Below are positions 1 to 8,301 of a DNA stretch of 64,000 nt, in pieces. The DNA lies in NCBI RefSeq assembly GCF_900240335.1, contig NZ_LT964979.1:2170001-2234000 (forward strand), in the 5' to 3' direction. Position 1 is the stretch's first letter; the number at the start of each line of letters is the position of its first letter. The notes beneath the pieces are model-generated. The model was not told where the DNA came from. It searched no databases and saw only the letters and a program-made list of their open reading frames with translations. Made by a program: the position numbers and the translations under genes. This stretch comes from Flavimobilis massiliensis (GTDB taxonomy: Bacteria > Actinomycetota > Actinomycetes > Actinomycetales > Cellulomonadaceae).

Positions 1-15
1 GGTATTCACTCAGGG

Positions 16-31
16 TATACACCCGGTGTAC
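16..31. promoter_or_regulatory. Candidate PadR operator/promoter
   Basis: An exact inverted repeat TACACC-C-GGTGTA (18-30) lies just upstream of the PadR-family start at 42 and overlaps a TATAC -10-like stretch. PadR regulators commonly bind such dyads in their own promoters, so autoregulation of this regulator and the downstream ABC genes is likely. The window begins too close to show a -35 element. The dyad is seen directly; its function is inferred. Confidence 0.55.
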
Positions 32-41
32 TGTTCTGCTC

Positions 42-602
42 ATGACGGTTCCCATGGCCCTTCTCGCCTTCCTCGAGGGCGGCCCCACGCACGGCTTCGC
101 CCTCAAGCGCCGCTACGACGAGCTGCTCGGCCAGGGCCGCGAGCTCAAGTACGGCCAGGTGTACTCGACGCTCGCGCGCCTCGAGCGCGACGGCCTCGCG
201 GGCGGCGTCGGCATCGAGGCGGGGGAGGGCGCCGACCGCAAGGTCTACGCCATCACGCCCGACGGCGCCGGCGAGCTCGACGCATGGCTCTCCACGCCGC
301 ACCTCCCGTCGGGCCGCCCGTCCGAGCTCTTCACCAAGGTCGTCCTCGCACTCGTCGCCGGCCGGTCCGCGACCGACGTCCTCGACGGCCAGCGCGCCGC
401 CTACCTCGCCCGCATGCGCGAGCTCACCGCCGCCCGACGCGCAGGCGACCTCGTCGACCGGCTCGCGGGCGACTACGAGATCGCGCACCTCGACGCCGAC
501 CTCCGCTGGATCGAGCTCGCCGGAGCCCGCCTCGACCAGCTCGCCGCGGAGGTCCGCGGCGGCAGCCACCCCCTGGCGCCCCTCACCGAGGAGACCCGAT
601 GA
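42..602 (+). CDS. PadR family transcriptional regulator
   Basis: This 186-residue protein has the PadR layout. An N-terminal winged helix (about 1-80, with the HGFALKRRYDE and YGQVYSTLARLERDG helices) is followed by a Vir-type helical dimerisation tail (about 100-165). PadR proteins repress adjacent transporter operons and release DNA on ligand binding. Its stop overlaps the ATG of the next gene (ATGA), so it is co-translated with an ABC exporter it probably controls. The exact repeat at 18-30 is the likely operator. The ATG at 42 fits the family's N-terminus. The ligand cannot be read from the sequence. Confidence 0.9.
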   Translation: MTVPMALLAFLEGGPTHGFALKRRYDELLGQGRELKYGQVYSTLARLERDGLAGGVGIEAGEGADRKVYAITPDGAGELDAWLSTPHLPSGRPSELFTKVVLALVAGRSATDVLDGQRAAYLARMRELTAARRAGDLVDRLAGDYEIAHLDADLRWIELAGARLDQLAAEVRGGSHPLAPLTEETR

Positions 603-1291
603 CCACCCCCGTCCTCACCGGCACGCACCTCGCCAAGTCGTTCGGCCCGACGACCGCGCTCCTCGACGCGAGCGTGTCCGTCGCGCCGGGCGAGATCGTC
701 GCGCTCATGGGCCCGTCGGGCTCGGGGAAGTCGACGCTCCTCCACCTGCTCGCGGGTCTGCTCCGCCCGGACGCGGGGACCGTCGAGCTCGCAGGGCAGC
801 GCATCGACGCGCTGAGCGAGCGACGCCGCTCCGACGTGCGACTGCGCCAGCTCGGCTTCGTCTTCCAACACGGCGAGCTCGTCCCCGAGCTCACCGTCGT
901 CGAGAACGTCGAGCTGCCCCTGCGCCTCACGGGCACGAAGGCCGGCCCAGCGCGGGCCCGGGCGCTCGAGATGCTCGATCGCCTCGACGTCGCCGCTGAG
1001 GCCGACCGTCGCCTCTCGGAGGTGTCGGGCGGGCAGGCGCAGCGCGCCGCGGTCGCCCGCGCGCTCGTCCACACGCCGCCTGTCGTCCTCGCCGACGAGC
1101 CCACGGGCGCCCTCGACACCGTGACGGGCGAGCTCGTCCTCGAGGCGTTCGTCGACGCTGCCCGCGACCAGGGCAGCGCCGTCGTCCTCGTCACGCACGA
1201 CCTCCGCGTCGCGTCGTACGCCTCCCGGGACATCCTCGTGCGCGACGGCCGGACCGTCGCGGGCGCCTCTCTCGAGGCCACGCCGCGGTGA
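599..1291 (+). CDS. ABC transporter ATP-binding protein (MacB/LolD type)
   Basis: This 230-residue nucleotide-binding subunit shows Walker A GPSGSGKST (38-46), Q-loop FVFQH, signature VSGGQAQR, Walker B VVLADEPTG and an H-loop in VTHD. The LolD/MacB-like sequence and the FtsX-type permease downstream indicate a mechanotransmission ABC system moving an antibiotic, peptide or lipid rather than a nutrient importer. The start at 599 overlaps the PadR stop. Its own stop overlaps the GTG of a vestigial permease ORF. The family call is firm; the substrate is unknown. Confidence 0.93.
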   Translation: MTTPVLTGTHLAKSFGPTTALLDASVSVAPGEIVALMGPSGSGKSTLLHLLAGLLRPDAGTVELAGQRIDALSERRRSDVRLRQLGFVFQHGELVPELTVVENVELPLRLTGTKAGPARARALEMLDRLDVAAEADRRLSEVSGGQAQRAAVARALVHTPPVVLADEPTGALDTVTGELVLEAFVDAARDQGSAVVLVTHDLRVASYASRDILVRDGRTVAGASLEATPR

Positions 1292-1422
1292 GCGCGCTCC
1301 TCGCTCTCTCGTGGCGGCTGGCCCGCGCGGGCGGCCTCGTCGTCGCGTGCGCAGGCGTCCTCGCCGTCGCCGTCGCGTCGGCGCGCGTCCGGCTCACGCC
1401 TGAGCTGCTGAGGGCCGAGTGA
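1288..1422 (+). pseudogene. Collapsed permease remnant (44 aa, N- and C-terminus fused)
   Basis: A GTG start overlapping the ATPase stop opens a 44-codon frame. It begins with LLALSWRLARAGG and ends with RLTPELLRAE, around one hydrophobic stretch. The next gene, a full FtsX-like permease, begins LLPLAWRLARAGG and ends RLTPELLREE. The small ORF therefore looks like a second permease gene that lost about 620 internal codons in frame, leaving the first helix start joined to the last helix and tail. It still overlaps both neighbours, so translational coupling is kept and it may be translated as a one-helix peptide. An assembly collapse is the main alternative. Confidence 0.75.
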
Positions 1423-3440
1423 TGACGACGCTGCTCCCGCTCGCCTGGCGCCTCGCGCGCGCCGGCGGCACGTACCGGCTCGCCGCGCAGGTCGGCGTCA
1501 ACGTCCTCGGCGGGCTCGTCCTCACGCTCGCGTTCGCCGTGCCACGCGCGGCGCTCCCGCCGGGGTCGACGTCCGCGTCGTGGCTCGCGCTCGCCATCAC
1601 CCTCGCCGTCGGGCTCATGCCCCTCGTCATCCTCCTCGTCACCGTCGGGCGCCTGTCCGCCGCGACGCGCGACCGCCGCCTCGCATCGCTGCGCGTGCTC
1701 GGCCTCGGACCGTCACGCACGCGCGCGGTCGGCGCGACCGAGGCCGCGCTGCTCGCCGGGGCCGGGGCGCTCGTCGGCGCCGCGCTCGCGGCCGCTCTCG
1801 CCCCGCTCGTCGACGGCCTCGTGCCCGACGCCCTGCTCGTCGCCCCGCTGCGCGTCACCGTCGTCGGAGCGCTCGCGGCCATCGGCGTGCCCGTCGTCGT
1901 CGCCGGGCTCGCCTCGACCGCCGGGACGCGGCGGCTCACCGGCAACCCGCTCGCGCAGCGCGCGACGAGCACCCGGCGCGTGCCGCTGCCGTGGGCGCTC
2001 GCCCCGCTCGGCGCGGGACTGCTGCTCACCGCCTGGGTCGCGCTCGGCATGCCCGGCACCGTGAAGACGCTCGACGACGGCTCGATCGTCGGTGGCGTCG
2101 TGCGGCTCGCTGACGTCGAACGCTTCTCGGTGCCCGTCGGCCTTGCCGTCGGGGCGTGCGTCCTCCTGCTCACCGTCGCCGCCGCGTACGTGCCGGCGCT
2201 CCTCACCGCGTGGAGCGCGGCACTGCTCGTCCGCAGCCGCCGCACCGCCGCGGTGCTCGCGGGCCGCGGCGTGCAGACCGAGCCGACGTCCGTGTCCCGC
2301 ATCGTCGCGAGCGTTGGGGTCGTCGTCATGCTCGCGACGTGCGGCGCCGGCTACCTCGGCACCCTCAGCAGCGACCCGACGTTCCGTCTCGAGAAGCGTG
2401 CGGTCGAGGGTGGGGCGGTCGGGGTGCACGTCACGGGCGAGGTCGTCGATCACGGCGAGGAGAACATCCCCAACGACGTCGTCGCGCCGCCCCTCAGCGT
2501 GCGTGAGCGTGACGTCACCGCCGCGGATCTCGAGGCACTCCGTGCGCTGCCGGGCGTCGTCGCCGTCGCGCCGATGTACTCGCGGACGGTCGCGGACGGG
2601 GACGGGAAGAAGGGCGCTGGCATCCCGTTCGTCGGGACGTGCGCCGAGCTCGGCAGGGTGGTCAGCGTCGAGGGCTGCCGCGACGACGTCGCCGCGACGA
2701 TCGTCGGGCAGGGAACCGACGACGTCGTCACGGGACCGATCCGGCTCGTCACAGTCGTCGACGCCTGGCGGGTCGTCGAGGTTCCCGTGACCCTCGCTGA
2801 GGCGCCCCTGCGCGTCGACGCCCTCGCGACGGCCGCGCTGTGGGGCGGGGTCACCTACGGCAACGGGTGGGACCTGGCCCCCTTCAGCGTTTTCGTGCCG
2901 ACCACCGCGCTGGGCCCCGATACCGCCCCGACGGGGGCGGCGACCGTCTACGTCGAGGGCGGCCCCGAAGCCTGGGAGGCCCTCGCCGACGACGCGGCCG
3001 CGCTCGGCCTCGTCACGTCGCCGGTCGAACGCTCGACCTACGACAGCGTCCGGCTGCAGCAGACGCTGCTGCTCGCGGCCGCCACATGGTTCGTCGGCAT
3101 CGCCGCGCTCGGCATCGCGCTCGCGGCGATTGACCGGCAGCGTGAGCGTCGACGTACGGTCGGCCGGCTCGTCGCGGTCGGGGTGCCGGCGCGCACCCTC
3201 GTGGGGGCGCAGGCCTGGCAAGTGCTCCTGCCGCTCGCGACCGCGGTCGTCGTCGCCGTCGGGGTCGGGCTCACGCTCGTCGGGGCGGTCGCGTGGTCGC
3301 ACAGGACGGCGGCCGCCGTGCTGAGCGGCGGGATGCCGCTCCTGCTCGCGGTCGTCGGGATCGTCGTCGTGCTCGTTGCGGTGCTCACGCTGCCCGCGGC
3401 GACGACGCGCCTCACCCCGGAGCTGCTCCGCGAGGAGTGA
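1422..3440 (+). CDS. FtsX-like ABC transporter permease
   Basis: This 672-residue permease partners the ATPase upstream. An N-terminal helix is followed by an FtsX/MacB-like core of three helices (about 45-170). More helices, a large extracellular domain (about 320-540) and a C-terminal three-helix block complete the permease. The chosen ATG at 1422 overlaps the TGA of the remnant ORF (TGATG); a GTG at 1419 is in frame one codon earlier. The double FtsX block resembles single-gene permeases of PadR-linked actinobacterial exporters. Substrate is not evident. Confidence 0.88.
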   Translation: MTTLLPLAWRLARAGGTYRLAAQVGVNVLGGLVLTLAFAVPRAALPPGSTSASWLALAITLAVGLMPLVILLVTVGRLSAATRDRRLASLRVLGLGPSRTRAVGATEAALLAGAGALVGAALAAALAPLVDGLVPDALLVAPLRVTVVGALAAIGVPVVVAGLASTAGTRRLTGNPLAQRATSTRRVPLPWALAPLGAGLLLTAWVALGMPGTVKTLDDGSIVGGVVRLADVERFSVPVGLAVGACVLLLTVAAAYVPALLTAWSAALLVRSRRTAAVLAGRGVQTEPTSVSRIVASVGVVVMLATCGAGYLGTLSSDPTFRLEKRAVEGGAVGVHVTGEVVDHGEENIPNDVVAPPLSVRERDVTAADLEALRALPGVVAVAPMYSRTVADGDGKKGAGIPFVGTCAELGRVVSVEGCRDDVAATIVGQGTDDVVTGPIRLVTVVDAWRVVEVPVTLAEAPLRVDALATAALWGGVTYGNGWDLAPFSVFVPTTALGPDTAPTGAATVYVEGGPEAWEALADDAAALGLVTSPVERSTYDSVRLQQTLLLAAATWFVGIAALGIALAAIDRQRERRRTVGRLVAVGVPARTLVGAQAWQVLLPLATAVVVAVGVGLTLVGAVAWSHRTAAAVLSGGMPLLLAVVGIVVVLVAVLTLPAATTRLTPELLREE

Positions 3441-3525
3441 GGAACGGGCGGGCCGCGCCGGCGCTGGGGGACGGCGCGGCCCCGCTCCCGCACGGCCCTG
3501 CGCCGCTCCCGCCCCGGCCCTGCCC

Positions 3526-3570
3526 CGCGCCGCGCGGCTCCGCGCCGCGCGGCTCCGCGCCGCGCGGCAG
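3526..3570. repeat. 15-bp tandem repeat, three copies
   Basis: Three consecutive 15-bp units (3526-3540, 3541-3555, 3556-3570) share the core CGCGCCGCGCGGC; the third differs only in its last bases. They lie in a GC-rich non-coding stretch after the permease stop and directly before the palindrome at 3578. Slippage is the simplest origin. Confidence 0.85.
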
Positions 3571-3577
3571 GGCGGCT

Positions 3578-3639
3578 ACCCGCAACTTTGTGCTCTACCC
3601 GCGGATCGAGACCCGCGGGTAGAGCACAAAGTTGCGGGT
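3578..3639. repeat. Long palindrome, family E (27-bp perfect stem)
   Basis: Two 27-nt arms (3578-3604 and 3613-3639) are perfectly complementary around an 8-nt loop ATCGAGAC. The arm core is CAACTTTGTGCTCTACCC. It is the only copy in this window. It sits between the permease and the BASS-type transporter, both on the plus strand. There is no T-run after it, so it is not a textbook intrinsic terminator, though it could stop or process transcripts. Confidence 0.9.
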
Positions 3640-3694
3640 GGGCGGGGCGTCGCCGGGCCAGCGCGACCCGTGGCCGCGTCGATAGGGTCGGCGG

Positions 3695-4687
3695 GTGGGA
3701 ATCACGGAGCGTGCGCGGGCGTGGCGGCGGTGGGTCGACCCGCTCACCGCGTCGATCCTCGGGCTCCTCGTCCTGGGTCTCCTGCTGCCCGCGCGTGGCG
3801 CGGTCGGCGACGTGCTCGACGGCGTCCGCGACGGAGCCGTCGTCCTCCTCTTCCTCCTGTACGGCGCGCGCATGCCGTCGGGCGAGCTGCTGCGGGCCGT
3901 GCGGCGCGGACGCGTCCAGGGGTCGATGCTCGGCGCGACGTTCGGCGTGTTCCCGCTGCTCGGGCTCGCGGTGCAGCTCGTTCCGGACGCGGTCCTGCCG
4001 CCCGACGTGCGGCGTGGGCTGCTCTACCTGTCGATCCTGCCGTCGACCGTGCAGTCGTCGGTCGTCCTCACGGGCGAGGCCCGCGGCGACGTGCCCGCGG
4101 CGCTCACGGGCGCGACCGTCTCCAACGTCCTCGGCGTCGTCGTCACACCCTTCCTTGCGATCGCGCTGCTCGGCGCGGGCGGGACGGGTGGCGCGGGGTC
4201 GGTGCTGCTGCCTGCGCTCGGGATGCTGCTCGCGCCGTTCGTCGTCGGGCAGCTCCTGCAGCCGCTCGTCGGCGCGTGGCTGCGCGCGCACCCGCGGCTC
4301 ACGCGCGTCACGGACCGCGCGACGATCCTCCTCGTCGTCTACACGTCCGTATCCGAGGCCTCGACGTCGGGCGCGTGGGACGACGTCACGCCGCTCGTCC
4401 TCGCGGCCCTGCTCGGCGTCTGTGCGGTGCTGCTCGCGATCATGCTCGGCCTCACGTGGTGGGGCGGCGGGCGTCTCGGGCTCACCCGGCCCGAGCAGAT
4501 CGCGCTGCTCATGTGCGGGTCGAAGAAGTCAGCCGCGACGGGCCTGCCCATGTCGACCGTGCTCTTCGCGCCCGCCGCCGCGGCCGGGCTCGCACTGCCC
4601 GTCATCGCGTACCACCAGCTGCAGCTCACGGTGTGCGCGGTCCTCGCGCGCCGGCTCGCCCGCACCGAGCCCCTCCGGACGAACTGA
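3695..4687 (+). CDS. Bile acid:sodium symporter-like (SBF-like, DUF4137) membrane protein
   Basis: This 330-residue protein has about ten hydrophobic helices and closely resembles the SBF-like family in the BASS superfamily. Family features include a FLLYGARMP-like helix end near residue 55, the ILPSTVQSSVVLTGEARGD segment (about 112-130) and the CGSKKSAATGLPM crossover region near 275. These proteins are proposed sodium-coupled anion symporters, and the actinobacterial ones are mostly uncharacterised. The GTG at 3695 begins the first conserved residues. The gene stands alone between palindromes E and D1. Fold assignment is confident; substrate is not. Confidence 0.85.
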   Translation: MGITERARAWRRWVDPLTASILGLLVLGLLLPARGAVGDVLDGVRDGAVVLLFLLYGARMPSGELLRAVRRGRVQGSMLGATFGVFPLLGLAVQLVPDAVLPPDVRRGLLYLSILPSTVQSSVVLTGEARGDVPAALTGATVSNVLGVVVTPFLAIALLGAGGTGGAGSVLLPALGMLLAPFVVGQLLQPLVGAWLRAHPRLTRVTDRATILLVVYTSVSEASTSGAWDDVTPLVLAALLGVCAVLLAIMLGLTWWGGGRLGLTRPEQIALLMCGSKKSAATGLPMSTVLFAPAAAAGLALPVIAYHQLQLTVCAVLARRLARTEPLRTN

Positions 4688-4720
4688 CGGCTTCCCCGTC
4701 CCCACTCACCTCTCTCCCAA

Positions 4721-4765
4721 GAATCCGCGCGTATGGCTGCCAGGAGTAGCCATGCGCGCAGATTC
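4721..4765. repeat. Palindromic element, family D, copy 1
   Basis: A 45-nt imperfect inverted repeat runs GAATCCGCGCGTATGGCT (4721-4738), then a 9-nt loop, then its near complement (4748-4765, two mismatches). An outer CCCACTC/GAGTGGG pairing extends the stem. A second copy of identical length is at 22931-22975. It lies just after the symporter stop. Confidence 0.85.
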
Positions 4766-4819
4766 CTCGACGAGTGGGGCGGGAGATGGGGAGCGGGCAG
4801 GGGCGGGGGCTGACGCGTC

Positions 4820-5260
4820 CTAGCGCCGCACCTTGACCGTCGTGGTCCTCGAGGTCGCCCCCGACAGCTGCGAGTTGCTCACGTAGACGGCCTTGACCTT
4901 GAACGTCGAGCGCGGCCTCACGGGGAAGGCCGTGACGAGCCTGCCCGTCGTCGTCCGCACGACGCCGGAGACGCGGCGTTCGGTCTCGAGGGACCAGGTG
5001 CAGGTGCCGAGGACGCAGCCGCTGGTCCCCGTGCACGCGACGACGGTGAAGCCCGGGGGCCGGACCGCCGCCCGGGGCGACGAACCGCCCGGTGAGCGTC
5101 GTCCGTGCGGCGACGCTAGCGCGAGAGGAGGCCAGGAACCAGCCCCCGAAGGTCCGACGCGGCATTCAGGTGCTCACTGAGACCCTCCGTCACGTTCATC
5201 TCGGTCGGACCGACCGGCGGCACCCGGTCGACGAGCCTCGTCGCGCCAGCGGCGAAGTGC
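4820..5260 (-). pseudogene. Broken remains of secreted-protein and unknown genes
   Basis: On the minus strand two coding-like pieces follow each other. One reads RLVDRVPPVGPTEMN... and ends at a TAG at 5116-5118. The other runs to a TAG at 4820-4822 and reads TVVACTGTSGCVLGTCTWS near its start and SRTTTVKVRR at its end, like the C-terminus of a secreted Ig/FN3-like protein. The second piece only connects to a sensible upstream reading (ARTTLTGRFVAPG) through a frameshift in a GC-rich run near 5065. No intact start or signal peptide is present. I treat this as decayed genes; sequencing error could explain the frameshift. Confidence 0.5.
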
Positions 5261-5475
5261 GCCGGAGGTGACGCGGAGCCGCGGCACGGACACACCTTCC
5301 CCTGTCGTGACATGTCACCGTGCAGTCCGGCAGGATGGCAGGTCGGAACGTCGATACAGGGGGATGGCTCCGGATGCAGTGCTCCAGGGAGAACGCGAAA
5401 CCGCGCGCAAGAACGCGCCAGAACGAACGTCACGGCCGTGCCGCGCATACGGCGGGAGCTGGTGCGCCGCGTGAA

Positions 5476-7215
5476 ATGCGTCCACGGCGACGGCGGGCAG
5501 CCCTCGTCATCGCGCTGGGCGTCGTCGCCGCGCTCACGGCGCCCGCACCGGTTGCCACGGCCAGTGCCCCGTCCGAAGCCTCCCGCGCGACAGTCAGCGG
5601 CACATCCGTCGGCGGCACGATCACCGGAGCGACGACGAAGGCCGCCAAGAGCCCGTCGCGCAAGACGACGACGAAACTCCCCGCCGGACCGCGCGTCCGA
5701 GCCATCCCGGGACGTACGACGACGACCCTGCGTTGGGGCCGGACGAAGGGAGCCACACGCTACCTTGTCGAGCTCACGACCGGCACGAATCCCGGCACGA
5801 AGAAGACCCGCAGGATCACGACGTCTCGCACGACGATCCGGGTCACAGGCCTCCGCCAGAGCACGACGTACAAGGTCCGGGTCTCCGCGGACCGCGGCGT
5901 CCGCACCCGCCCCTCGCGCGCGATCACGACCCGCACGTCGTCCAAGGCAGCGAGCCGGGTCGTCGCCCGCGCTGTGCCCGCAGGGGCCGACTCGATCCGG
6001 GTGAGCTGGACCCGCCCCGCACGCGCCACCTCCGTGACCGTGGCGATCGCACCCACGCAGGCCGCGCTCGCCGACCGCGGTGCACGCGTGACGATCAACG
6101 GGATCTCGGCTTGGACGACGTCCATGGTGGTCAAGGTCCCGGCCCGCTTGCGGAACCGCATCGGTTCGACGAGCGGCAACCCCGTCTACGTCCGCGTCAC
6201 CGTCTACAACAGCGAGCACCGGTGGACGCACGCTGCAACGGTCGCGGCGTATGCGGGTTCGCCCGCCGTGCGTGGGACCGCGGCCGACCGGACGAAGGTT
6301 GCGACGTACAACGTCCAGCTCCCGTCGATCACGCAGCACATCCCCGGTCGTCGCTGGGCGGACCGGCGCCTCGCCGTCGCGCGTGCGATCGCCAGGGGGA
6401 AGCCGGACGTCGTCGGTCTGCAGGAGACCGACATGTCCTTCGTCGAGCCGGGCGTGCGTCAGTATCAGGACGTCGAGCGGCTCGTCGCGCCCTACGGGTA
6501 CGCGTGGGCGACGAGCGCCGAGCAGATCGACGCGATCCGCACGACCGTGCCCCGGCGGTCCCTCGGCGCCCACCTCATCTACCGCACCGCGACTACCGAG
6601 CTCCTCGACTCAGGCCTGACGTCACTCCGGAACGCGGCCGCGACCTATGACCCGACGACACCGTGGGTCGATGCGACTGGCGCCATCGACCCCGACCGTT
6701 ACGCCACCTGGGCGCTGTTCCGCGACCGTGACTCCGGGCGCGAGTTCTACGCGGCCTCCGCGCACCTCAAGAACGGCGACGACATGGCGACCCAGGTGCT
6801 GCGCGACGTCTCGGCCGGGGGCCTCGACCTGTTCCTCAGGAGCCTCGCCCGCTCCCAGGGGCGTCCTGCGGCTCCGGTCGTCATCCTCGCAGACCTCAAC
6901 TCCGACGACCTCCGCTTCCCGGAGGGCGCGCACGAGACGTTCCTCGCCGCGGGCTACGTCTCGAGCGCGTCCGCGCCGCGGTGCGACAACATGAACGTGG
7001 CGACGGTGAACTCGCGCTCGTCCGGGTACCCGTCCCGGCCCACCGTGGTGCCGTTTGCCGGGATGCGCATCGATCACATCCTCGTGCGCGGCGGGGGCGG
7101 CGTCGCGCGGCACACCAACCAGGTCGTCCTCACGTCGAAGGGCACCTTCGACGAGGGGTTCCGGGGTTCTGACCACAACCTCCAACTGGCCGAGATCTCG
7201 CTCGCGCCGCGCTGA
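5476..7215 (+). CDS. Secreted FN3-containing endonuclease/exonuclease/phosphatase family protein
   Basis: The ATG at 5476 gives a classic signal peptide (MRPRRRRAALVIALGVV..., cleavage near ATASA). The open frame begins at 5320, but the extra residues are not signal-like. About two fibronectin-type regions follow (roughly 75-270 of the mature chain). The C-terminal half is an EEP/DNase I-like fold with TYNVQ, GLQETD, SAHLKNG, ILADLNSDD and GSDHNLQ motifs, covering the metal and catalytic residues. It is likely an exported nuclease or phosphoesterase carried on wall-proximal FN3 domains. The substrate, nucleic acid or lipid phosphate, is undecided. Confidence 0.85.
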   Translation: MRPRRRRAALVIALGVVAALTAPAPVATASAPSEASRATVSGTSVGGTITGATTKAAKSPSRKTTTKLPAGPRVRAIPGRTTTTLRWGRTKGATRYLVELTTGTNPGTKKTRRITTSRTTIRVTGLRQSTTYKVRVSADRGVRTRPSRAITTRTSSKAASRVVARAVPAGADSIRVSWTRPARATSVTVAIAPTQAALADRGARVTINGISAWTTSMVVKVPARLRNRIGSTSGNPVYVRVTVYNSEHRWTHAATVAAYAGSPAVRGTAADRTKVATYNVQLPSITQHIPGRRWADRRLAVARAIARGKPDVVGLQETDMSFVEPGVRQYQDVERLVAPYGYAWATSAEQIDAIRTTVPRRSLGAHLIYRTATTELLDSGLTSLRNAAATYDPTTPWVDATGAIDPDRYATWALFRDRDSGREFYAASAHLKNGDDMATQVLRDVSAGGLDLFLRSLARSQGRPAAPVVILADLNSDDLRFPEGAHETFLAAGYVSSASAPRCDNMNVATVNSRSSGYPSRPTVVPFAGMRIDHILVRGGGGVARHTNQVVLTSKGTFDEGFRGSDHNLQLAEISLAPR

Positions 7216-7224
7216 CGTTCAGCG

Positions 7225-7551
7225 TCAGCTCGCGCGCGACGCCGTCGCGTGGCGATGGCGGCGACGACCGGCGCGACGGCGGGGGTACGTGAGCGCAAGT
7301 GCGATCGCTGCGACCGTGAGGGCTGTCGCAGCGGTGAGGAGCGGGGTCGCCACCTCCCGGATGACGTCGGGCGGCAGCACGAGCGGGAACGTGACGAAGA
7401 CGGCGGCCGCGAAGTTGAGGCAGGCGAGGGGCGCGAGAGCGACCGGGCGGTCGGCCGTCGGGTGAGATGGCAGTCCTGCCCGGAAGCCGTGGGACTGTGC
7501 GACACCCGGCGGCGGCAGGAAGGGATCGGGACCGGACGGAAACGACGTCAT
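7225..7551 (-). CDS. Small two-helix membrane protein, unknown
   Basis: This 108-residue protein starts at the ATG 7549-7551. A Pro-rich N-terminus (about 1-38) precedes two hydrophobic segments (PLACLNFAAAVFVTFPLVL and LLTAATALTVAAIALALTY) and an Arg/His-rich tail. No family is recognised. A longer in-frame reading upstream overlaps the acyltransferase gene and is not protein-like. It is convergent with the nuclease gene (9-bp gap) and divergent from plsC-like 7657. Confidence 0.6.
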   Translation of the reverse strand: MTSFPSGPDPFLPPPGVAQSHGFRAGLPSHPTADRPVALAPLACLNFAAAVFVTFPLVLPPDVIREVATPLLTAATALTVAAIALALTYPRRRAGRRRHRHATASRAS

Positions 7552-7656
7552 CCCCGAAGCCTGTGCCGTTCGACCGCGCAGCGCAGCACGGCACGAAGAT
7601 CTGTGGACAACCGCGGGGACGTGTCGCAGCCGCCGCGGCGCGTAGGCTCTGGCGTC

Positions 7657-8301
7657 ATGAGGTTCCGCCGCCTGCTCGCCCGTGCCATTTTCGCGATCGG
7701 TCGCTACGACCACCGGTCGACGGCCCGGCCGACAGACGGCGTCGGCGTGCTCGTCGGGGCACCGCACACGTCGAACTGGGACTTCATCCTCATGCTCGCG
7801 ATCTCGTGGGACCTAGGGATCCCGGTGAAGTACTTCGGCAAGAAGTCGCTGTTCAAGCGGCCTTTCGGCTGGCTCATGCGGGCGCTCGGCGGGATTCCTG
7901 TCGATCGGTCGAACCCGGCGGGTCTTGTCGACGCGGTCGTCGCGCGGCTCGAGGCGGGGGAGCGGTTCTACCTCGTCGTCACTCCCGAGGGCACGCGCGG
8001 CAAGGGCCGTTACTGGAAGTCCGGCTTCCTGCGGATCGCGACGGCGGCGAACCTGCCGATCACGCTCGGCTACGTCGACAACCCCACACGGACGACGGGC
8101 CTCGGCCTCACGTTCACGCCGTCGGGCGACGTGCGCGCGGACATGGACGTCGTGCGCGCGTTCTACGCGGACAAGCACGGCGTGCGGCCTGCGCTCCGCA
8201 CGGAGCCGCGCCTGCGTGAGGAGGACGCGCTCGACGCGAAGGGGGAGGCCGGCGACGGTGGTGCGCACGCCGACGGCGCGACGTCGGGCAGCGACGCGTG
8301 A
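7657..8301 (+). CDS. PlsC-type 1-acylglycerol-3-phosphate acyltransferase family
   Basis: This 214-residue acyltransferase has the family order: the catalytic block APHTSNWDF (H-X4-D at about 33-38), acceptor block FKRPFGWLMRALGGIPVDR and the PEGTRGKG motif near 112. Such enzymes transfer acyl chains to lysophospholipids or glycolipid acceptors at the inner membrane face. NWDF in place of the commoner X-X-D context is typical of the YihG/glycolipid-like branch. The ATG at 7657 matches the conserved N-terminus. The Ala/Gly/Asp-rich tail is disordered. Its stop overlaps the next start (GTGA). Confidence 0.88.
   Translation: MRFRRLLARAIFAIGRYDHRSTARPTDGVGVLVGAPHTSNWDFILMLAISWDLGIPVKYFGKKSLFKRPFGWLMRALGGIPVDRSNPAGLVDAVVARLEAGERFYLVVTPEGTRGKGRYWKSGFLRIATAANLPITLGYVDNPTRTTGLGLTFTPSGDVRADMDVVRAFYADKHGVRPALRTEPRLREEDALDAKGEAGDGGAHADGATSGSDA

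Noticed and set aside
5320..5475. Upstream extension of the secreted nuclease
   Set aside because: The extra 52 residues are not signal-like; the ATG at 5476 gives a proper signal peptide.
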